Assembly (NCBI GenBank): GCA_036362985.1
Contig: JAYGXS010000001.1
Coordinates: 74,596,273-74,660,272 of the forward strand
Length of the DNA: 64,000 nt
Origin: Ligula intestinalis
Lineage: Eukaryota > Platyhelminthes > Cestoda > Diphyllobothriidea > Diphyllobothriidae
Reading direction: 5' to 3'
Of this stretch, positions 48,032 through 60,592 are shown in pieces. Made by a program: the position numbers and the translations under genes. Each line of letters begins with the position of its first letter. Positions within the stretch are counted from its first letter, which is position 1. The notes beneath the pieces are model-generated. The model had not been told where the DNA came from, ran no database searches, and saw only the letters and a list, made by a program, of their open reading frames with translations.

Positions 48032-51000
48032 ATGTCTGGCGATCAACGTTAGTCCTCTTTCACCTCTTTGCCTGCCAACGTTAGCTTGGCTGGGTTGTGC
48101 CATAGCCTGCTGTCGGTGTTGGAGACACGGCAATGCCCCATAGACATTATGCCCCTTCTTAAACCGGGAGATGATTTCGACCTTTGACATTCCCAGGCCA
48201 AGGTCAATTTGCCTTCCGTGGCAACAAACGAGCTTTCCCGCCACATCTGTCGCCATCTGTCAACGGAGGCATTATCCAAGGCTTCGTCCTTTGGCGTGAA
48301 ATTCCACGATGAAGTCGATTCACTGTTTTCTTCCCTTCGACGCGTCTTCGCTACCCCCAAACCGCCAGTTGACGCTTATTGAGAGTTCTTGTCTCGTCTG
48401 CAGCTTCCGGGTGAAAGTGCGCGTGATAATTTGGGCTGTCTTTGTCCCTTGGTCCTCGCTGCATTCCCCGACTCCCCCTCTTCTATGACGGACGATTTGC
48501 TTTTCGCCCACTTTCGCGCTGGTAGCCTTGACGACCATCCTAGACGTAAGCTCATCAAGCGGAAATCCCTGCCCTCAACCGAACTTTTGTCTCTGGTCCA
48601 GGAATACGAGGACCGTTATGGCCCTTCGCTTTCCTCTCTCTGCTTTGCAGCTTCCTTTGCCCAGAGTTCAGAGGCTCGTTCTGTGGCGACTTGGTCAGAG
48701 GCAACACAGACCTATCGGAATTTGACTCGCCCACCACGGGGTCGTCAGGCTTCTATTGCCCAAATTTCAAGTGAGTTACTGCCCATGCCCTCTGTTTCAT
48801 CCAAAACTAATTTTGCTGCGCCTATTATTGATGTATTGGTTGCTGACACGCGAGTGACTTTTCTTGTCGAAACTGGAGCTGCTTGCTCTTTACTTAACCC
48901 TAAGGGCTTCTCCCTTTCATGGCTTCGTAAAGCCGAGGTCTCCCACCGACGTCCTCGTATTGTGGCTGCCAATGGCATGCCTCTTTCTTTGTCATCTTTA
49001 ATCGACGAACTTCTTCATCTTCGTGCCTCCGAATTTCACCATCATTTTTATGTTTGTGCGGGTATTCAGTGGCAGGGCATTCTAGGGGCCAACTTCGTCT
49101 ACGCTCATGGGTTTTGCATTGACTTTGCTACCTGTCAGCTCACGTCTACTACGACCACGGTCCCCTTTTATTCTCCTAATGCCTCAGTGCATCAGCCCGT
49201 GTGTGAGTCAGTATGTTGTACTCTTCCCCAGCCGTCCGATCTGGAGCGTCTTGTCCCTGAGTCCCTTGATTACTCTGGCGAGCAGGTAGCTGCTGTTCGT
49301 GACCTTATCCTTCGCAACTCATCTGCTTCTGCATGGGATGGTGAACCCTTGGGTAGAGCCAATATCCTGCAACAAAGCATCGACAAGGGCTCGGCCAGGC
49401 CATTCCATCAACTCCCTCGCCGGGTACCGGTCCATTTCCAGAAGCAGTTAGAGGAGGCCATTAAGGATATGCTGGCCAAGCGCGTAATTCGTCCATTGTC
49501 TTCCCCTTGGGCCTCTCCTATTGTTCTTGTTAAGAAGAAGGATGGCTAATTACGACTTTGTGTCGATTACCGCAAGTTGAACGCCGTCACGGGGAAAGAT
49601 TTTTTCCCCTCCCTCGTATTGATAGTACCTTGGAGGCGCTGGCCGGGGCTGCATATTTATGGACGCTGGATTTACAGTCTGGTTACTGGCAGGTAGAAAT
49701 GGCGCCCGAAGATCGGCCGAAGACTGCCTTTGTCATTCCATCGGAGTAATATGAGTTTAAGACTATGCCTTTTGGGTTGGTGAACGCGCCTGCGACCATT
49801 CAACACCTGATGGCATCGGTCTAAAGAGACTTGTGCTTCTCAACGTGTCTTGTTTATCTGGACGATGTTATCGTCCATGGGTCCACGGTAGAGTCCCATC
49901 TTGCCAATTTCCAGACCATCTTTGATCGTCTCCAGGTCGTCGGTCCTAAACTTAACCCTTCGAAATTATGCTTTTTGAAGAGTTCAGTATCCTTTTTGGG
50001 TCATATTGTCACTACCAGCGGCCTTAAGACTGATCCCGCCAAAGCTGAGCAAATCCAACACTGGCAACAGCCCACGTGTGTCTCTGACCTGCGTAGTTTT
50101 CTGGGTCTGGCTTCCCATTACCGCCGGTTTATTAAAAGCTTTCGCGCGCATTGCGGCCCCCTTAAATTGGCTTATGTGCAAAGGTGCCATGTTCAATTGG
50201 TCCAAGGAATGAGCTATCTCATTTAGAGAGCTCAAGCGTCTCCTTACATCACCCCCGCTGTTGGGTTCCCCAACATTTCAGACTCATCCCCTCCATTTAT
50301 CTTGGACACTGACGCTTCTGATGCGGCCATTGGGGCTGTCCTTTCACAGCAGCAGGCGGAAGGACTCAAGGATCCTCTCTTTTTTGCCAGCCAGTCCCTC
50401 TTTAGGACCGAACGAAATTATTCTACCACTCGGAAAGAAATTCTTGCCGTCGTGACTTTCGTTAAGAATTTCCACCACTATCTCGCCGGAAAAGCCGTTT
50501 ATAATACGCACAGACCATGAGGCGCTGCGATGGTTTGAAAACTTCAAGGACCCAACTGGCCAATACGCTCGGTGGCAGGTGGAACTCTCGGAATACCCCT
50601 ACACGGTCTTGCATCGCGCCGGTAAGAAACACCAAAACGCAGACGCCCTGTCTCGTCGGGCACGAACCCTTTCGCCGCCAGACGTCCCAGTGGCTGCCAT
50701 TGCAATTGGAAATTTGGATTGCTTACAGTGGGCTTCAACCCAAGTCACAGACACATATATATCTTTGCTTAACGATAGACGTCACATCGGTGCTTCGAAA
50801 CCGTCAAGTGAGGAAATGAGGGGCTCCCGTTGGGAAACTCGCGGCCTTTGGTCAGCATGGAACAGGCTTCGCCTTTGCGATGACGTTCTTTATCTCCAAT
50901 ATTCCGATACTGACCCCCGCCGTTTGGTCTTACCTCACGACACGATTAACCCCATACTTTCGCGCCTCCACAGTGACCTGGGTCATGCCAGTCAAGCTCG

Positions 51001-52120
51001 CACCAACGTTGCCGCAAGGCATAGGTTTTGGTGTCCAAATCAACGCCGCAGCATTCAGGATATCTGTAACACCTGTCCTGTTTGCATGGAGGTCAAAAAA
51101 CCTAACTATTCCTATCGTGCACCACTCCAGCCCATTCAGGCAGGCTATCCTAATGAGATTGTTGGCGTGGACCTGATGGGCCCTATGTCCCCTATTGAGA
51201 AATGAAACCACTCCATTCTTGTGCTTGTCGAATTTTTCACCAAGTGGTGCGAGACAGTGCCCATCCCGAAGGCCGACGCTGACGTAGTTGCAAGCGCTAT
51301 CCTTAACGAGGGGATCTGTCGTCATGGCGTTCCCGAGCAACTCCATTCGGATCGGGGTGCTCAATTTGAGTCTCGTTTCATGGAAGAGCTTTGTGATCTT
51401 CTTCACATTCGAAAGTCCCGGTTTATTCCTTGGCATCCGCAAGGTAATGGACAGGTGGAGCGCAAAAATCGCACACTTTAAGTGTTAATTCAGTCGTTCG
51501 TGAACAGCTCCCCTCGTCAAACTTGGGATGTTGCTTTACCGCAGTGCCTGCTCACGTACCGGTCTGCCACCCACTCGTCCACGGGCCATACCCAATTCGC
51601 CCTGATGTACGGTCGCACGGGACGTCTGCCTCTAGATTCAAGCTGTCCCCTTCCACTCCTGCCGCGTGCACGGCCCAATAATTTTGTGCGGAAGTTGCGA
51701 GACAATCTCCATCATGCACATGAGCTCGCTCGGACTTGCCTTGCTACGGTCCATCAGCGGCAAAAGGATTACTACGATCTTCGGGCGCATGGTGCCCCCT
51801 AACAACCTGGTGACAAGGTTTTCTGGTACCAGGTTCGACTGCCCAGCGGATCGAATGGCAAGTTCGCGTCCCATTGGATTGGGCCCTTCGATGTGGTTGA
51901 AGTCCCCCTTCCATTGGTCTCTCCGTCGCCTACGCCACCTTCGCCCTCAGATCCCCTCTCCAAATCCCCTGATCCTTCTTCGATGATTGCTTCTTTGGCC
52001 CTCCCGGTATCCCGTACGGTCGAAATACCCCTAGACGGCGGTCCAGGCATTCCGCACAACGCCGCAGTTTCGAAACAGCTTACCGATGGGACATCGGTCC
52101 TAAAGGAGGAGGCAGTGTAA
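48032..52120 (+). pseudogene. gag-pol of the Ty3/gypsy element
   Basis: The gag-like frame starts at an ATG at 48032 but meets a TAG six codons later. The main frame 48389-49549 covers the end of gag, a protease-like ADTRVTFLVETGA block (active-site Asp of DTGA changed to Glu) and the start of RT (KKKDG). A TAA at 49547 then interrupts LRLCVDYRKLN. RT continues with LDLQSGYWQ, MPFGLVNAPA and VYLDDVIV (YLDD active site). RNase H has DTDASDAAIGAVLSQ and ERNYSTTRKEILAV. Integrase has an H..H / C..C zinc finger (CNTCPVC), GVDLMGP, HSDRGAQFES and QGNGQVERKN. Stops or frameshifts occur near 48050, 48188, 49547, 49748, 49823, 50225, 51203 and 51479. Confidence 0.9.
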
Positions 52121-52426
52121 TGTATATTACTATTATACATCCCCTCCCTGAACTCACCCCCTGTATCCGATTGCCCTTGTAGAGACAGAGGAACCAATCG
52201 GGGATGAAGGTGCCGAGGACGAGGCCTGATTGGCCAATTCAGTTTATTCGGCTTTGACTCAGCAAAGTGCTGTGGCTTCTTTCCGGCGTCCCTTTTTCGT
52301 TCGGACCTCCTTTTATCCCGCACCCTTTTTGAGTTTTGTTTTTCCTGTTCATCCCCAATCTCAATAAACTACTTTTTCCTAAAGGAACCCTCTTTGAGAT
52401 TGTCTGTTGACTGCTTGGAAACTACA
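52116..52426 (+). repeat. 3' LTR of the Ty3/gypsy element
   Basis: Aligns end to end with the 5' LTR. Preceded by the polypurine tract and followed by TAGC. Confidence 0.93.
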
Positions 52427-54185
52427 TAGCATTCATATCCTGCGCAACAGAAGTTTATGTTTATTGCATTTGATTCTATTTTAGAATATTAAAAACAACA
52501 TCCTCTTATTAAATTTAATATTTTTGATCAATTCCGCCACCATTAAATATTAATCTTCGCCCACTAGCCAAGAATTGAATGTTTGACAACAAAATGCATT
52601 AAGCGGTTGTGCGGGGAGATAGATATCTTGAGGGGCTTTAATTTATTCACCAGGCTTGCATGGTGTCTCCTCCAAGAGCACTTGGCTGTATGGTTTTCTA
52701 CGTGGAAGATCACCACTTAGCGTTTCTTAACTTTGTCACCCTCCTTCACAGGGGGCAGCAAGCAGTGCTTGTGATCTAATTTGACTTGAGAAAAGCCCTG
52801 CACAAATTGCCACACAGACATATTCTGGTGAATACGGAACCCCCCTCATTGACTCCACCCACTCCTATTTATATGACCGCAACCAGAAGGACCTAGTAAG
52901 TAATAGCAACTAGACGCTTCATCGGATCACTAGTGACGTTTCTCAAGGCGCGATCTCAGGTCCTCTATTTTTCATTCTTTACATCGATGAAATTTCAGTT
53001 GGACTCAAGTTTCTGACACCTTTATCTATGCTGATGATATCAAATGCATTTTCTAATTTTCCTAAGACACGACCAATATTGGCATTGTTTCAATCAATAC
53101 AGATCTACTTACGGTCTCCCGTTGGAGGTCAAGTTGGCAGATGGAGTTTTCTTCACCCAAGTGTAGCTAAATTAAATCTGGCTTCGCCAAGCTTCCTGGA
53201 ACCCTTATCTTTCAAAATAGTTCTTTTTTAGAACGATCCTCCATAATGGAATTGGGTATAAGTTACACGAACAAGCTAGCAATATCGCCTCATGCAGATC
53301 GAATTTTTCGAGGGCTGTACAGGTGTGTGGTTTTACATCGCGTAATTTCTTCTTTCCGGCATGTTTGTCTTTCAATGCTAGAATATTGCTGGCCCCTATT
53401 TTTTATGATGAACGCCTTTGACCACAGTAATATTTAAAATGTTCAGATCGTTCATTTATTCGGAGACTTTTCCTTTTATGGATCCAGTTTCTCTGATGAT
53501 GAGAGATGAAAGTGTGCAAATATTAAAATTACGTGGGTAAGAAGACTCAAAGGGGTCCTCTGCTCCCAGTTTCGCGTAATTTCTGGCATTAATCTCCTAG
53601 GAATAAACGACATAATTTCAGTAAATTGGCCTTATGCCAATCATAATCCCTCTATGATCGCTTTATCCCTTCATTCGTGAACGTCTGACCACTTTCGTTT
53701 GTTGCCTCTAAATATGCTTACTTTTGGATAATCTCTCATACGAATTTACATTGTCGTCTACACTAGTGGATATCAAATCCGAATCACGTTACCATTTAGC
53801 CTCGGGAAATATAAAGTAATTACCCTCATTCGTTCTCATCAACAGTCCTGTCTCATTTGCACTACAATCAATCCTCTCAACCAAACCCCTTAACTTTTTT
53901 GAAGCAGTTTTTTTCTCCTACGTTTTGTTTTTTTTTAAGCAGGGGTTCGCTGAACTCCGCCCCAGCTTAAATGGTAGGAGTTTTTTTTCACTGCTTCCTT
54001 CTTAGTTCACCATGCGTTGACTACTATTTTAAAATGACGATATGACGAATTTATCTACCAACACTACTAAACGCTCCCGCTGTCTATGTGGTTGTTTCAT
54101 GGAGAGCAGCATTTATCAACTGTGTATTTATTTTTCCACAGCACTAAGTTAGCAATGACGAGGCCCTCCGGGCCTAAAATATAAA

Positions 54186-54212
54186 ATTTATTTATTTATT
54201 TATTTATTTATT
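54186..54212 (+). repeat. (ATTT)n tail of the split non-LTR element
   Basis: Six or more tandem atttatttattt units directly after taaaatataaaa. Short tandem tails are typical 3' ends of CR1/jockey-like elements, so this marks the 3' end of the 41.9-54.2 kb element. Confidence 0.8.
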
Positions 54213-55352
54213 GTCCGTCTCATTCTAAAACACGCAAATTTTCGATTGTAAAAACGGTCCTCCTGGGATTGAACGCGGTAATCTTGATACTAATTGGTTT
54301 AGAAGTAAAATATACGATCGCATGAACAAGAGGTTTATTTGCCTGACGTTTCGGATTCTCTCGAGGACCCTTCACCAGAGGTTATCTCAGAATTATTCGA
54401 TACATGCCGAGGTTAGGATGATATATGCGCAGATTGCGCAATAGATTTAGCTCGTAGTGGCCACCCGCATGGGAACTATAATTATCATCTCCGGTAACCA
54501 CCGCCGGGGGTCGTAACTTGTGAACTGATGGCTTTGCAGTCCGCTCCACAGTCAAGCGAAGCAACCGTTTTCTTCAGCTACCCAGACCCTGGTCACAATT
54601 TCTAGGTCTGTGACTGTATGACTCACGGCTTTTTCATTTGGAATAGTGATGCCCATATCCATGTGGTCCCTTTAAATTCAGTGGACCGTCACATTTAGAA
54701 GCAAAATTTTTAAGTCAATTTTGTCAGCTTTTCTTTTATTACCACGTTCGCCAACCTCCTAGATTTACCATGGGCCTTTGCACTAGTTCTCGGGGACCTT
54801 CGTTTTTATGATGTCTCTAATGCAGTTTTAGCACTGACTTCCTAGCGGAGTTCTAACCTCTTATGGACTGCTCACGTACCCGATTATCCAACCTTACATC
54901 TGCGCATATTAAAATACGAACCATGCTGTGCCGAAGATAAATGTCACACCAGTAGGTCCCTCGATGCTGCAGATGCCTTCCCAATAGCAAAAATCGTCCG
55001 ATCGTTACTCGATTTTATCATTGTTTTTCGGCGACCATCGCTGTCTTGCTTCTGAGAATTTGATTGGTTGACAGACGACTCGATCACGCGTTGCTAAGTT
55101 GCTGTAGTACTTCTCGTACATGCATCGGAAAATCGATCGCGTTGTGCGATAAGCGGCCGATGCACCGGTGGGCACATCATTTAGTGCATTTTCACGCTGG
55201 CAAGCGGTTGCAAGACTGTGTCTACGTTGCTATTGGCCTGATCTGTGTACATTTTGTTTCTTAAGCTCTTTTTCAGCATGTTCACGCCTGTTTCGAGGAC
55301 AGCCTGATATAGACGCAGAAGGCAAGCGCTTCTGGAAGATTTAGGCGAAATT
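54213..55352. other. Unassigned sequence with one PLE-type repeat copy
   Basis: 54325-54395 (minus) reads CTGGTGAAGGGTCC, then a stem region, then GAAACGTCAGGCAAATAAACC, a divergent member of the PLE-type repeat. An open frame at 55064-55264 may be part of the 5' region of the following transposase element but has no recognised motif. Confidence 0.45.
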
Positions 55353-58300
55353 ATGGAACATTATGATGAAGTTTTCGCGTCTGCCACATCCTCATCGACC
55401 TCGGGGCTGACTTCGTCCTGCTCTTTCGCCGGATCTGAACCGGAATCCCTGATGTGGAGAGATGTCGAAGAACCGGGTTGCAGTTCTGCTCAAGTGGATA
55501 TCAACAATGGAGGAGCTGGCAAATCTTCCAGTTAGCCTCCAAAAGAGGAGGAGCCAAGTCTGCTAGAAGCCCTCTGATTTTGAGCAGTAAAATCCGACAT
55601 GCCTCATATGCACCTCAATAATCGCCTGAAGATTTGGAGACGTGTCTGTCCAGACCTACCTGCAAATGCACGGACGTTGCTGCGGGAAGACCACGAAACA
55701 GAGATTACGAAAATGGGTAGCGGTGAGTATGCTCATTTTGGAGCAGGTAAGTCGCCGTCCAACGTTACTTGAAGACACAGAGATAGTGAAGTATCTATTT
55801 GTTGATGGGTTACCGATGCAGAAGAAACCAAATTGGCATTTTTGGCCGATTCTAGGACGCATTATGCAGCCATTTATAAGCGATATCTTTGTCGTAGGAG
55901 TATATTGTGGCCTCGGCAAGCCGTCCGATGTGCAGTATTTCTGTAGGCCTTTAGTTATTGAGCTAAAGTCTTTGTGTAGGGATGGTCTACGCGTCGATGC
56001 AATCGACAAACATTTCGACTTTCGTCTGACAGCCATCATTTGTGATGCTCCTGCTAGGGCCTTTATAATGAAAATCAAAAACGTAACTGCCATTTACGGA
56101 TGTGCGCGATGTCGCACTATGGTTTTTTATGATAAGTAAAACCAGCAGACTTATAACGATCGTGTAGGCCACCGTTTGCGGGAAGATAAGTATTTTTATA
56201 GCAGGGAAGATGACTGCCATCGGTTAGTATGTCTCCGCTATTGAAATGATATGTAGGAATGGTAAGTTGGTTTCCTTTAGATCCTTTACATTGAGTGTAC
56301 CTAGGCATTATGCGAAGATTGCTAAATTGGTGGCTCAAGAGTCCAACAGAAAAACGGTTTAGCCTATCAGATGAAGCCGTTGCAACAATAAATGATTGGT
56401 TAGCGGCCATTAATCGGTACCTTTCAGTTTCAGTTTATTTGGTGAGGATAATAGGCAATGCCTTTGAAAACCCTATCTAGAACATGTACAAGCACCTATA
56501 AAAATTTACCACTACTAACATAGTATTAGCAAACAGTGAGTAGCATTGTTTTTACAATATATATCTGTTTTTTAGAGTTCAGACTTGGTGAGAGGAGAGG
56601 GGATGCATGTAATTATCCAAGCGTTGTTTGTACATCTGAAGGAAAGTGGCCTCCAAGACTGACTGTGGAAGGTTGTTCCACTGTTGTATGACACGTTGCG
56701 TGAAGAATTCAGAGCGGATCTTTAGCTTGGACATTTTCGTGCGCAGCTTCATTGTATGCCCACGGAGAGGAGGCGAGAGGTGCCGCTGCAACATGTCTTC
56801 AAAGCGTAATCCTTTCTCAAGACCATTTTTTATCTTGTAAACTAAGATAAGATGCCCTCTTTGTTGCCTGTAATGCAGAGAGAATAAATGAAGGCATGCC
56901 AGTCTATCTATGCAAGTGTGGTTCTTTAGACGTCTTACTAGCTTTGTTGCCCGACGCTGCACTTTCTGCAGACATGCTGTGTCCTTTGCTAGCCATGGCC
57001 GCCACGCCTGTATGCCATACTCTAGCTGTGGTCGAACAAATGTGCCGTACACTCTGCCAAAGAGATCTTCATAGAAGGCTAGAAACGCCCTTTTGATAGC
57101 GTGCAGCACTCCCGTGGCTTTATTTACAGCTTTGACAGATTGTAATGAGGGCTTCAGATTACTCTGTATCCAAATGCCGAGGTCTTTTTGCGTAGATGCT
57201 ACAGAAATGTGGATGTTTTTCAGGTGATATGTTCTGCTGCTCTGGGAGATAGGGTATTTTATTAAACGCAGTTGGAGGATAGCACACTTTTGCACATTGA
57301 AATCCAGCAGCCATCTCTCGGACCACGTCTGCAGTTTGCAAAGATTATTTTGCAGAGCATCTTGGTCGCTTGGGCACTTAATGACCTGCCAGAGCTTAAC
57401 GTCATCGGCGAACATGATTTTACCACAGTCCAGTTCCTGAAGACTGTCATTTACATAGAGAATGAAGAGTAGAGGACCGAGAACGGAGTCTTGAAGAACC
57501 CCACTAACTACGTCAACCCAGCCCGATTTATCCTTCCCGATGCAAACGCGTTGTTTTCGACCGACTAAAAATGACCTGATCCAGTCCAAAATTTGCCCTT
57601 TGATGCCAAGAACGCTCAGTTTATGCCAAAGGCGTACCACGCCTTTTTTCTCAGCGTGCCAGGTCACTTTTCAAAGTTGACACATGGAAGGGGACTGAAC
57701 TGCGTCAGTTCCTGCTGTACACATGGGTTATAGTTAATAGAGATGTGCTTCTCAAGAAATATTGGCATCAGTTCCTTCTGTTATTTGCAGCTATACGTTG
57801 TTTAGTCCGCCCATAGTCATGCAAGCAGTCCGTGCCCTTCAGTAGACGGCTGCTAACAATGTTTGTTGAGAAGTTTGCACACCTGTACGGTAAGAATAAA
57901 ATGGTGTTCAATGTTCATAGCATTGTTCATCTAGCGAACGATGTCAAACAGCATGGTCCTTAAGACAGCTTTTCATCTTTTCCATTTGAAAGTTATCTGG
58001 GTAAATTAAAAAAACGAAAGCTAAAAAAACCGCCGCAACTGCTGCCCCAATTAGTGCATCGGTCAGGCGAGCTGAAGATACTGCGGCGCCCATTATCAAG
58101 TTCATCAGAATGGGATTTCAAACATGAGCACTGTGATGGTCCATGGCCACCAAGTGGTCGAGCATTTATGCAGTTTCAGGCAATCGTCAAGGGCGGGCTT
58201 CTAGTTGGCACTAAACCCTCGGAGGGCTCTTTAGCTGTCAATGGTAGGTTGGTTTGCTTGCGAAACATAGTACGCTACCCCACGGGCAAAATAGGCTTAC

Positions 58301-58590
58301 TGTAGGTTGAGTACGTGTATGTAGACGAGTACTTGAATTATCTTGAGGATTTACGCCTCCGATATCAGTTTGACTTTTTTGGACTCCAACAAATTTAGTC
58401 GTTTCGGGATTTCACATTTCTGGACATTCTCGTGGACTACAGAAGACGGAATCAAAGTGGAATTTGTTTCTCAAGTCGTTGAACTGAAGTCGCAGCCTAC
58501 AAACAAACAGGCGAAAACAGCCTAAAAGGCCAAGTTACAAGGATCTCAAGCTTTCTTGAAGATTAGGAGTTATTCAGGACCTCAAACATC
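55353..58590 (+). mobile_element. EnSpm/CACTA-like transposase remnant, split
   Basis: Frame 55642-56139 has VDGLPMQKKPNWHFWPILG, FVVGVYCGLGKPSDV, VIELKSLCRDG, AIICDAPARAFIMKIKN and YGCARC, a domain order I know from EnSpm/CACTA-related transposase proteins. 56270-56430 continues FPLDPLH-like text and VYLGIMRRLLNWW. After a non-LTR insertion the text resumes at 57668: KVDTWKGTELRQFLLYT, VEKFAHLYGKNKMVFNVHSIVHL, SFSSFPFESYLGKLKK. 58054-58305 carries CLRNIVRYPTGKIG. The acidic Ser-rich start (55353-55535) fits the usual N-terminus. Stops in each part show it is dead. No CACTA ends were located. Confidence 0.7.
56430..57667 (-). mobile_element. 5'-truncated non-LTR element inside the transposase
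   Basis: One long intact frame (56579-57667, 362 residues) covers the RT C-terminal half: LGIKGQILDWIRSFLVGRKQ, VVSGVLQDSVLGPLLF, FADDVKLWQ (catalytic FADD), WSERWLLDFNVQKC and KDLGIWI, then the tail RPQLEYGIQAWRPWLAKD and FFTQRVIQQWNNLPQSV. About 140 bp of 3' UTR follows. The frame starts mid-RT, so it is 5'-truncated yet otherwise unbroken, which makes it the youngest-looking non-LTR copy in the window. Flanks acctttca (about 56415) and acttttca (about 57664) may be the target duplication. Confidence 0.85.
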
Positions 58591-58815
58591 TACAAACGGC
58601 TGAATCGGTCCTGAATATCCTGCATATTGTTTTTACATATTTGAAAGTGCTTATAGGCAATTAGGCATATTGTTTACTCATTCTGCTTCAAATATTTGCA
58701 ATACTCTACACACCGTCGGAAGATTTTCGCTATTTTGAATATCAGTCAGCACACTACGTCACAGTCACAAAGGCAAATTTATCATTTTGAATTAAATCGT
58801 TTCGTTTGCAACTAA

Positions 58816-59570
58816 AATGGAAGAAGAAACTATTGCTCTCGATCATTCTACAAGGCTGCCAGCGCAGCCGGGAATCAAACTGCGGATGACACGGGTGGAA
58901 TTCGAATGGTAAACTGATGGAGCTATAGAAGCGTACAGCCGTAAGGATCAAATTCAGTCATCAAATACAAAAGATCGGTCATGAAGCTTATTGAAAAGTC
59001 CTCCTGCCAAGCGAACTAAAAGCCTTAAAAGTTAAAGCGATGAAACTCGTAAAGATGAAGCCTGCATATCATATTTTACCCTTCTTAACAAATTTACGAA
59101 ACTTGAGGAGGTAGTTAACAGTCTTAGATTGGAGATGGAAGAGCTAAAGAAATTTTATTGATTTCTCCCTCACAAGGAAAAACTGGCGATGCATGAACTT
59201 GAGGGAGGGGACCTAACGTACACAGCAGCAGCATCCCTCGCCGAAGCGTCTGCGCACAGAAATGATCAGGCAAGTAACATAAATGGTCAAGTTGTCCTCA
59301 ATGAGGAGCACCGTGATCAAGATTCTACAGAAACATCTAAAATTTATATTTGGAATTTATATTTTCAGCGCCGGTATGGCACTATCTGTACAAAGTTAAT
59401 TTCGAAAAAATAAAAATTCAACAAAGAATTTGTCAATATGTGCAGGAAGACGTAGAAAGTCGTAATAATGTCAGCAGAAATTGTCCTTTTGGGGCAATAT
59501 TTACCAATGTTTTGAAGTTAATTTTGAACTAAAATCGAAAACTTATGGCAGTTTAAAAACTCTTTCAGTG
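58816..59570 (+). other. Companion remnant downstream of the EnSpm-like transposase
   Basis: An ATG at 58816 opens MEEETIALDHSTRLPAQPG, followed by stops. Later text near 59090-59160 reads as a short coiled coil, KFTKLEEVVNSLRLEMEELKKF. Frame 59189-59413 follows. It could be a second ORF of the same transposon. No domain is recognised. Confidence 0.35.
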
Positions 59571-60249
59571 AAAATGGAGACAGTGTTCAACGGGCCTCCA
59601 TGTTCAAAAAGGGTGTAAGAGAAAAAACTGCTTAGGAAGATAGTAGTATGAACATAGTAGTAGAGCAGAAATAGGTGTGGGTGGCCTGATGAACGTGAGT
59701 AGTCAACGAAACTGCAGCATTTTAGACTGAGTACTTCCGCGTGGCTTTGTTTGATTCAGCGGTGGTTAATGGAAATATCTAGGCTCTCGGGGGACACGAG
59801 GCAGAGAGAATAGTTTCAAGCGGATCTCCTAAATTCCCGATGGTCCTTTCTCGGAGACATGGAGAAAGCTGCTCGGAAAAGATGAGGAGAATAGAAGGCT
59901 AATAGAATTAGTGTTAAGATAACGGTCTGCGGGACTGATACTCTGCGCCCAATTTCAGCACAAAAGGAACATTCCGAATTAAAAACCCCGCTAATTATAG
60001 GCTCATTTTCCGGACCAAAAGTGCAAAATGTACCCAGCACCTCAACCACTCCTAGTGGGTATGCTAAGGCTGCATACAAATTAAAGAAGGAACCCACAAA
60101 TGTAGAAGAGGGGGGGGCAACACGTAGCTAGACCTAATCAGTGCCATACCAGCCTCCAAAAGAAGCCTAACTCTGGTGATGGTAAAGGAAGCACAAAGTA
60201 AAAAACTATTCCTATCAACATCTCGAGGTCTTCCAAAAGCAGTTAGACT

Positions 60250-60540
60250 GGAAATGCATCAAGGGTTTCCCTTGGCCGACAAAACCGCGTAGTTGTTAAA
60301 GACGAGTCAAACGGAAATACAGGTGAGGAAGTGTGAGGAGTGGAGTTATACAGGGTAGTGTACTGGGTCCGCTCCTACTTTGCCTGTCTGTCAACGACGT
60401 TTCAGATTGTTTTCAGTATGGTAGACCCTTCATGTACGCTGATGATTTGAAGATATGCATATATTTTTTAAGGGTCCAGGCAAGAAATGCCCTTGGGAAC
60501 CTTATTAATGCAAAGCAAAAAGGTTGTTCTTACAGTTAAT
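60250..60540 (+). mobile_element. Reverse transcriptase fragment, plus strand
   Basis: Reads RSGVIQGSVLGPLL, NDVSDCFQYGRP, then FMYADDLKI (catalytic YADD). It stops abruptly where the minus-strand element at 60.59 kb begins, so it was truncated or interrupted. Confidence 0.75.
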
Positions 60541-60592
60541 ATGCATTCGGGGGGAGCACATATGATATCATGACAGAATTTCGAGTGAATTT

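Larger units (their letters stand above)
47695..52426 (+). mobile_element. Ty3/gypsy LTR retrotransposon, complete structure, dead coding region
   Basis: 5' LTR 47695-48006 (312 bp) and 3' LTR 52116-52426 (311 bp) both begin TGTAAT and end ACTACA. The 4-bp target duplication TAGC lies at 47691-47694 and 52427-52430. A candidate primer site follows the 5' LTR (tggaagcagtgg at 48011-48022, loosely like an initiator-Met site). The polypurine tract aaaggaggaggcag (52102-52115) directly precedes the 3' LTR. Order inside: gag, protease, RT, RNase H, integrase. No envelope-like frame is seen. The LTRs differ at many positions, so the insertion is not recent. Confidence 0.93.
41870..54212 (+). mobile_element. 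Jockey/CR1-like non-LTR element split by two younger insertions
   Basis: Segment 1 (41870-42918) has endonuclease text: a YYLPNSDW block, then MRGTHTLNMIFTNDI and FQSDHLLFF. Segment 2 is 47501-47694. Segment 3 (52431-54212) has RT text: DLRKA..KLPHRHIL near 52780, a QGAISGPLFF-like block, YADDIKCIF near 53030, and a C-terminal region. It ends with a gaggccctccgggcc hairpin, then taaaatataaa and an (attt)n tail. Segments 1 and 2 are separated by hAT element B and segments 2 and 3 by the Ty3/gypsy element. Removing both restores the normal endonuclease-RT-tail order. Many stops show it is old. Confidence 0.72.

Noticed and set aside
48389..49549. A host aspartic-protease-like gene
   Set aside because: It lies between matched LTRs with a target duplication and continues into RT, RNase H and integrase.
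53490..53515. Hammerhead-like motif in ctctgatgatgagagatgaaag
   Set aside because: It lacks a proper stem II and the GAAACG context and lies inside retroelement coding sequence, so it is probably chance.
56579..57667. A 362-residue host protein
   Set aside because: It carries RT motifs (FADD, the QxSVLGPLLF block) and the non-LTR tail, so it is a truncated retrotransposon.
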